7,654 nucleotides of DNA, from contig JAGQRA010000813.1 in the NCBI GenBank assembly GCA_020425885.1, positions 1-7,654 on the forward strand. The letters are read 5' to 3'. The notes beneath the pieces are model-generated. The model worked only from the letters and a program-made list of their open reading frames with translations, was not told the DNA's origin and did not search any database. The first letter of the stretch is position 1. Each line of letters opens with the position of its first letter. Origin of the DNA: Planctomycetota bacterium. GTDB taxonomy: Bacteria; Planctomycetota; UBA1135; UBA2386. The translations under genes and the position numbers were made by a program. Below, in pieces: positions 5,663 through 7,654 of the stretch.

Positions 5663-6823
5663 ATGCACCGAGGCCCCACAGGGACGCTGGAGACCCAATC
5701 GTCGGGTGGCGAGTCCGTTCGCGCTTTCGTCCCCTACCCCTTGCCTCCGCAGCCACCGCTGGACCTGTCCGGCCCTCTGCAGCGGATGCTCGAGCGCGCG
5801 TACCTCGCTCTCGGTCGGCTCGACAGCGTTTCGACCCTGCTCCCGGACACCCACCTGTTTCTCTACACCTATGTCCGCAAGGAGGCGCTGCTGTCCTCGC
5901 AGATCGAGGGCACGCAGTCATCGCTGTCGGAGCTGCTCCTGTTCGAGTTGGAGCAGGCCGGTGGCGCGCCGCTCGATGACGTCATCGAGGTCTCCAACTA
6001 CGTGGCAGCGTTGGAACATGGGCTCGCTCGGCTCCGCGAAGGGATGCCGCTCAGCAACCGCTTGATCCGTGAGATCCACGGCAAGCTCCTGGCCCGCGGC
6101 CGCGGCAGTGACAAGCTTCCCGGAGAGTTCCGCCGGAATCAGAACTGGATCGGAGGAGCGCGCCCGGGCCGGGCCCACTACGTCCCACCACCACCCGACC
6201 AGGTGCAGGACTGCATGGGCGAACTCGAGCGTTTCCTCCACAGGAAGAACGAGCTGCCCGTCCTGATCCGCGCCGCGCTTACCCACGTCCAGTTCGAGAG
6301 CATCCACCCGTTCCTCGACGGCAACGGTCGCGTCGGCAGGTTGCTGATCACGTTCCTGCTCTGCAGCGAAGGTCAGCTGAGGCAGCCCATGCTCTACCTC
6401 AGCCTCTTCCTCAAGCAGAACCGAGCCGACTACTACAGACTGTTGGATGCCGTTCGGCAGGATGGCGACTGGGAGGCGTGGCTGGAGTTCTTCCTCGATG
6501 GAGTCGCCAAGACCGCCGACGGTGCTGTCGATACTGCGAAACGGCTGATGGCACTGTTCGAGGCGGACCGCGCCAAGATCCAGCATGCCGGGCGAAAGGC
6601 GGGTTCGGCCTTGCGGGTCCACGACGCGCTCAAGGCTCGTCCGGTCAGCCAACTCCAGGACATCACCCGGTCATCCGGGCTGTCCTTCCCGGCTGCCACC
6701 TCGGGCATGCAGCTTCTGATCGACCTGCAGATCGCTCGCGAAGTGACCGGCAAGCTGCGCAACCGGGTGTTCGCGTACGACGGCTACCTCGAAGTGCTCA
6801 ACGAGGGGACGGAGAACGCCTGA
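5663..6823 (+). CDS. Fic family protein (probable AMP-transferase), class II
   Basis: The protein has 386 residues, a usual length for this Fic subgroup. Residues about 20-100 form the N-terminal Fic_N-type region (RAFVPYPLPPQPPLD, a helix with LERAYLALGRLDS) and include S78-SQI-E82-G83. This fits the (S/T)xxxE(G/N) inhibitory-helix motif placed N-terminal to the Fic core, as in class II Fic proteins, in which the Glu blocks productive ATP binding. The Fic core is about 105-280, with the flap region WIGGARPGRAHYVPPPP (162-178) and the complete active-site motif HPFLDGNGRVGR (215-226), so the catalytic His215 and the anion-binding loop are intact. Residues about 318-370 look like a winged helix (LKARPVSQLQDITRSSGLSFPAATSGMQLL). 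The family usually transfers AMP from ATP to a Ser/Thr/Tyr hydroxyl of a target protein; the target here is unknown. ATG 5663 fits because ETxSxGGExVRAFVP is the usual beginning of such proteins, as I recall them. No Shine-Dalgarno site is seen. No separate antitoxin gene is adjacent, in keeping with built-in inhibition. Confidence 0.95.
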   Translation: MHRGPTGTLETQSSGGESVRAFVPYPLPPQPPLDLSGPLQRMLERAYLALGRLDSVSTLLPDTHLFLYTYVRKEALLSSQIEGTQSSLSELLLFELEQAGGAPLDDVIEVSNYVAALEHGLARLREGMPLSNRLIREIHGKLLARGRGSDKLPGEFRRNQNWIGGARPGRAHYVPPPPDQVQDCMGELERFLHRKNELPVLIRAALTHVQFESIHPFLDGNGRVGRLLITFLLCSEGQLRQPMLYLSLFLKQNRADYYRLLDAVRQDGDWEAWLEFFLDGVAKTADGAVDTAKRLMALFEADRAKIQHAGRKAGSALRVHDALKARPVSQLQDITRSSGLSFPAATSGMQLLIDLQIAREVTGKLRNRVFAYDGYLEVLNEGTENA

Positions 6824-6856
6824 CCGCGCGTCACGGCTCCTGTCACCACACTTCCG

Positions 6857-7447
6857 CTACACGCTCACCCCGAGTCGGTCGAGCTCCGCCGCCAGCCGCG
6901 CCAGCGCCCGGCACAGCTGCGTGCGAACCGCGCCCGCCGACTTGCCGAGCACCGCGGCGGCCTCGTCGCTCGAACGACCGAGCACGCGGCACAGCGTGAC
7001 GACCTCGCGATCCTCGGGTGAGAGCTGCGCGAACGCAGCCTCGACGAGCGCGGCGTTCTCGTGAGCGATCGCGTGCGCGCTCGGCGTGCCGACCGAGGCG
7101 TAGAGCTGTTGCAGTTCGCTCTGGTCCCGACCGTCCCGCTCGCGTTCCGGGTTGCGCCGGTCGGCGCGGTGGTACTTGGCGCGATCGCGGATCTTGTGGA
7201 TCGCGGTGCGGAACAGCCACGCGCGCAGCGCCTCGGGGCCGCGGTAGTCGAACCCTGGCAGCTCGGTCACCAGTTCGCGGCAGACCGACTGCACGAGGTC
7301 GGCGCTCGATTCGCGCGCGCGCAGATCCTGCGCCATGTTGAGGCGCACGTAGACCTCGAGTCCGGGCAGCTCCTGCTCGAGCTGCGCCGCGAGCGCGGCG
7401 CGCGCGGTGTCGTCGTCGGGGGCGGGCACGCCGCGGATTGTCGACAC
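6857..7447 (-). CDS. ECF-type RNA polymerase sigma factor (second copy type)
   Basis: The protein has 196 residues from GTG 7445-7447 (another in-frame GTG is codon 7). Region 2 spans about 24-98: VYVRLNM, SSADLVQSVCRELV (47-60), and ALRAWLFRTAIHKIRDRAKYHRADRR (73-98). Region 4 is about 130-188, with LSPEDREVVTLCRVLG and the helix-turn-helix SSDEAAAVLGKSAGAVRTQLCRAL. The block YVRxNMxxxLRxxESxADxVQSVCRE is shared with the sigma factor at 2075-2686, so the two are paralogues of one clade. The linker is rich in Arg, Glu and Asp. No anti-sigma gene is visible. The gene is convergent with fic (33-bp gap, no evident terminator) and divergent from a secreted-protein gene across 102 bp, which could be one of its targets. 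TGTCGACA (7439-7446) overlaps the start codon and is a perfect 8-bp palindrome; no Shine-Dalgarno site is clear. Confidence 0.9.
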   Translation of the reverse strand: MSTIRGVPAPDDDTARAALAAQLEQELPGLEVYVRLNMAQDLRARESSADLVQSVCRELVTELPGFDYRGPEALRAWLFRTAIHKIRDRAKYHRADRRNPERERDGRDQSELQQLYASVGTPSAHAIAHENAALVEAAFAQLSPEDREVVTLCRVLGRSSDEAAAVLGKSAGAVRTQLCRALARLAAELDRLGVSV

Positions 7448-7487
7448 GGCGGGGCGGCCTGTCGAGGCGCGGTGAGAATCGCGGTCG

Positions 7488-7513
7488 CGTCAGCCATCGG
7501 GTTCCTGCTGACG
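7488..7513. promoter_or_regulatory. Inverted repeat in divergent promoter region
   Basis: CGTCAGC (7488-7494) and GCTGACG (7507-7513) are perfect 7-bp inverted arms with a 12-bp spacer. The centre lies about midway between the sigma start (7447) and the secreted-protein start (7550), a position suited to an operator acting on both genes. The spacer is long enough for a dimeric regulator contacting successive major grooves. Unverified. Confidence 0.35.
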
Positions 7514-7549
7514 TGGCGGCCGTGGCGCGTCGGCGTAGACTGCCGGACC

Positions 7550-7654
7550 ATGACCCCGACGAGTCGGCTGCTGATCGGCATGACGCTCACCGCGCTGACC
7601 GCCAACGCGCAGGCGGTACCGCTCGGCGCGCCGCGCGCGATCGATCCGCTGTCG
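7550..7654 (+). CDS. Start of a secreted protein (cut by window end)
   Basis: Only the first 35 codons are visible. They begin MTPTSRLLIGMTLTALTANA, a typical Sec signal peptide with Arg6, a hydrophobic core 7-18 and a likely ANA|Q cleavage at 20/21 (AQA|V at 22/23 is the alternative). The mature part begins with Val, Pro, Leu, Gly and cannot be classified from 13-15 residues. It was read directly from ATG 7550-7552 and is open to the edge. It is divergent from the sigma factor gene. The other ATG in frame (codon 11) would leave too short a signal peptide. No Shine-Dalgarno site is evident. Confidence 0.6.
   Translation, partial: MTPTSRLLIGMTLTALTANAQAVPLGAPRAIDPLS

Noticed and set aside
5918..6652. 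244-codon open frame antisense to fic
   Set aside because: It lies wholly inside the well-supported fic gene on the opposite strand and shows no domain pattern.
6824..6856. Terminator between convergent fic and sigma genes
   Set aside because: No stem of useful length and no T-run in the 33-bp gap.

Overview
The window reads as a chromosomal piece of a high-GC Gram-negative-type bacterium, most likely a planctomycete. This is inferred from three things: two closely related ECF-type sigma factors, several secreted propeller-like proteins whose signal peptides end in A|Q, and the mixture of large secreted repeat proteins with orphan regulators. No rRNA, tRNA, CRISPR array or recognisable insertion sequence is present.

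Left part (1-752). A YdhR-like small monooxygenase gene runs leftward off the window edge. Its last visible 70 or so bases look unlike the rest of the gene and carry an 11-bp imperfect inverted repeat. To its right is a doubtful small reading frame with two CxxC knuckles (possible zinc ribbon), followed by noncoding sequence.

Left-centre (753-2686). A secreted, cysteine-rich, probable beta-propeller protein is followed on the same strand, after 89 bp holding a perfect 12-bp palindrome, by an ECF sigma factor that probably starts at a GTG.

Centre (2708-5362, minus strand). A large secreted protein contains 14 FG-GAP/VCBS-type repeats with calcium-loop motifs, plus a C-terminal domain. It converges on the first sigma gene with a 21-bp gap. 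Its repeats suggest two seven-bladed propellers or a chain of duplicated two-blade units. Five of the 14 calcium loops carry the same Gly-to-Leu replacement.

Right part (5363-7654). A 300-bp divergent intergenic region with two small dyads and a stem-loop leads to a complete class II-type Fic protein (probable AMP-transferase) with a C-terminal winged-helix-like region. A second ECF sigma factor on the minus strand converges on fic. It is divergent, across a 102-bp spacer with a 7-bp inverted repeat, from the start of a third secreted protein that is cut by the window end.

Working together: the secreted proteins and the two sigma factors may form an envelope/extracellular programme, since each sigma gene sits next to a secreted-protein gene and neither has a visible anti-sigma partner. 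This is inference from position only. The Fic protein appears to be an independent single-gene unit. I see no convincing multi-gene defence or biosynthetic system; the most distinctive material is the architecture of the 14-repeat protein and a short tail motif it may share with the cysteine-rich protein.
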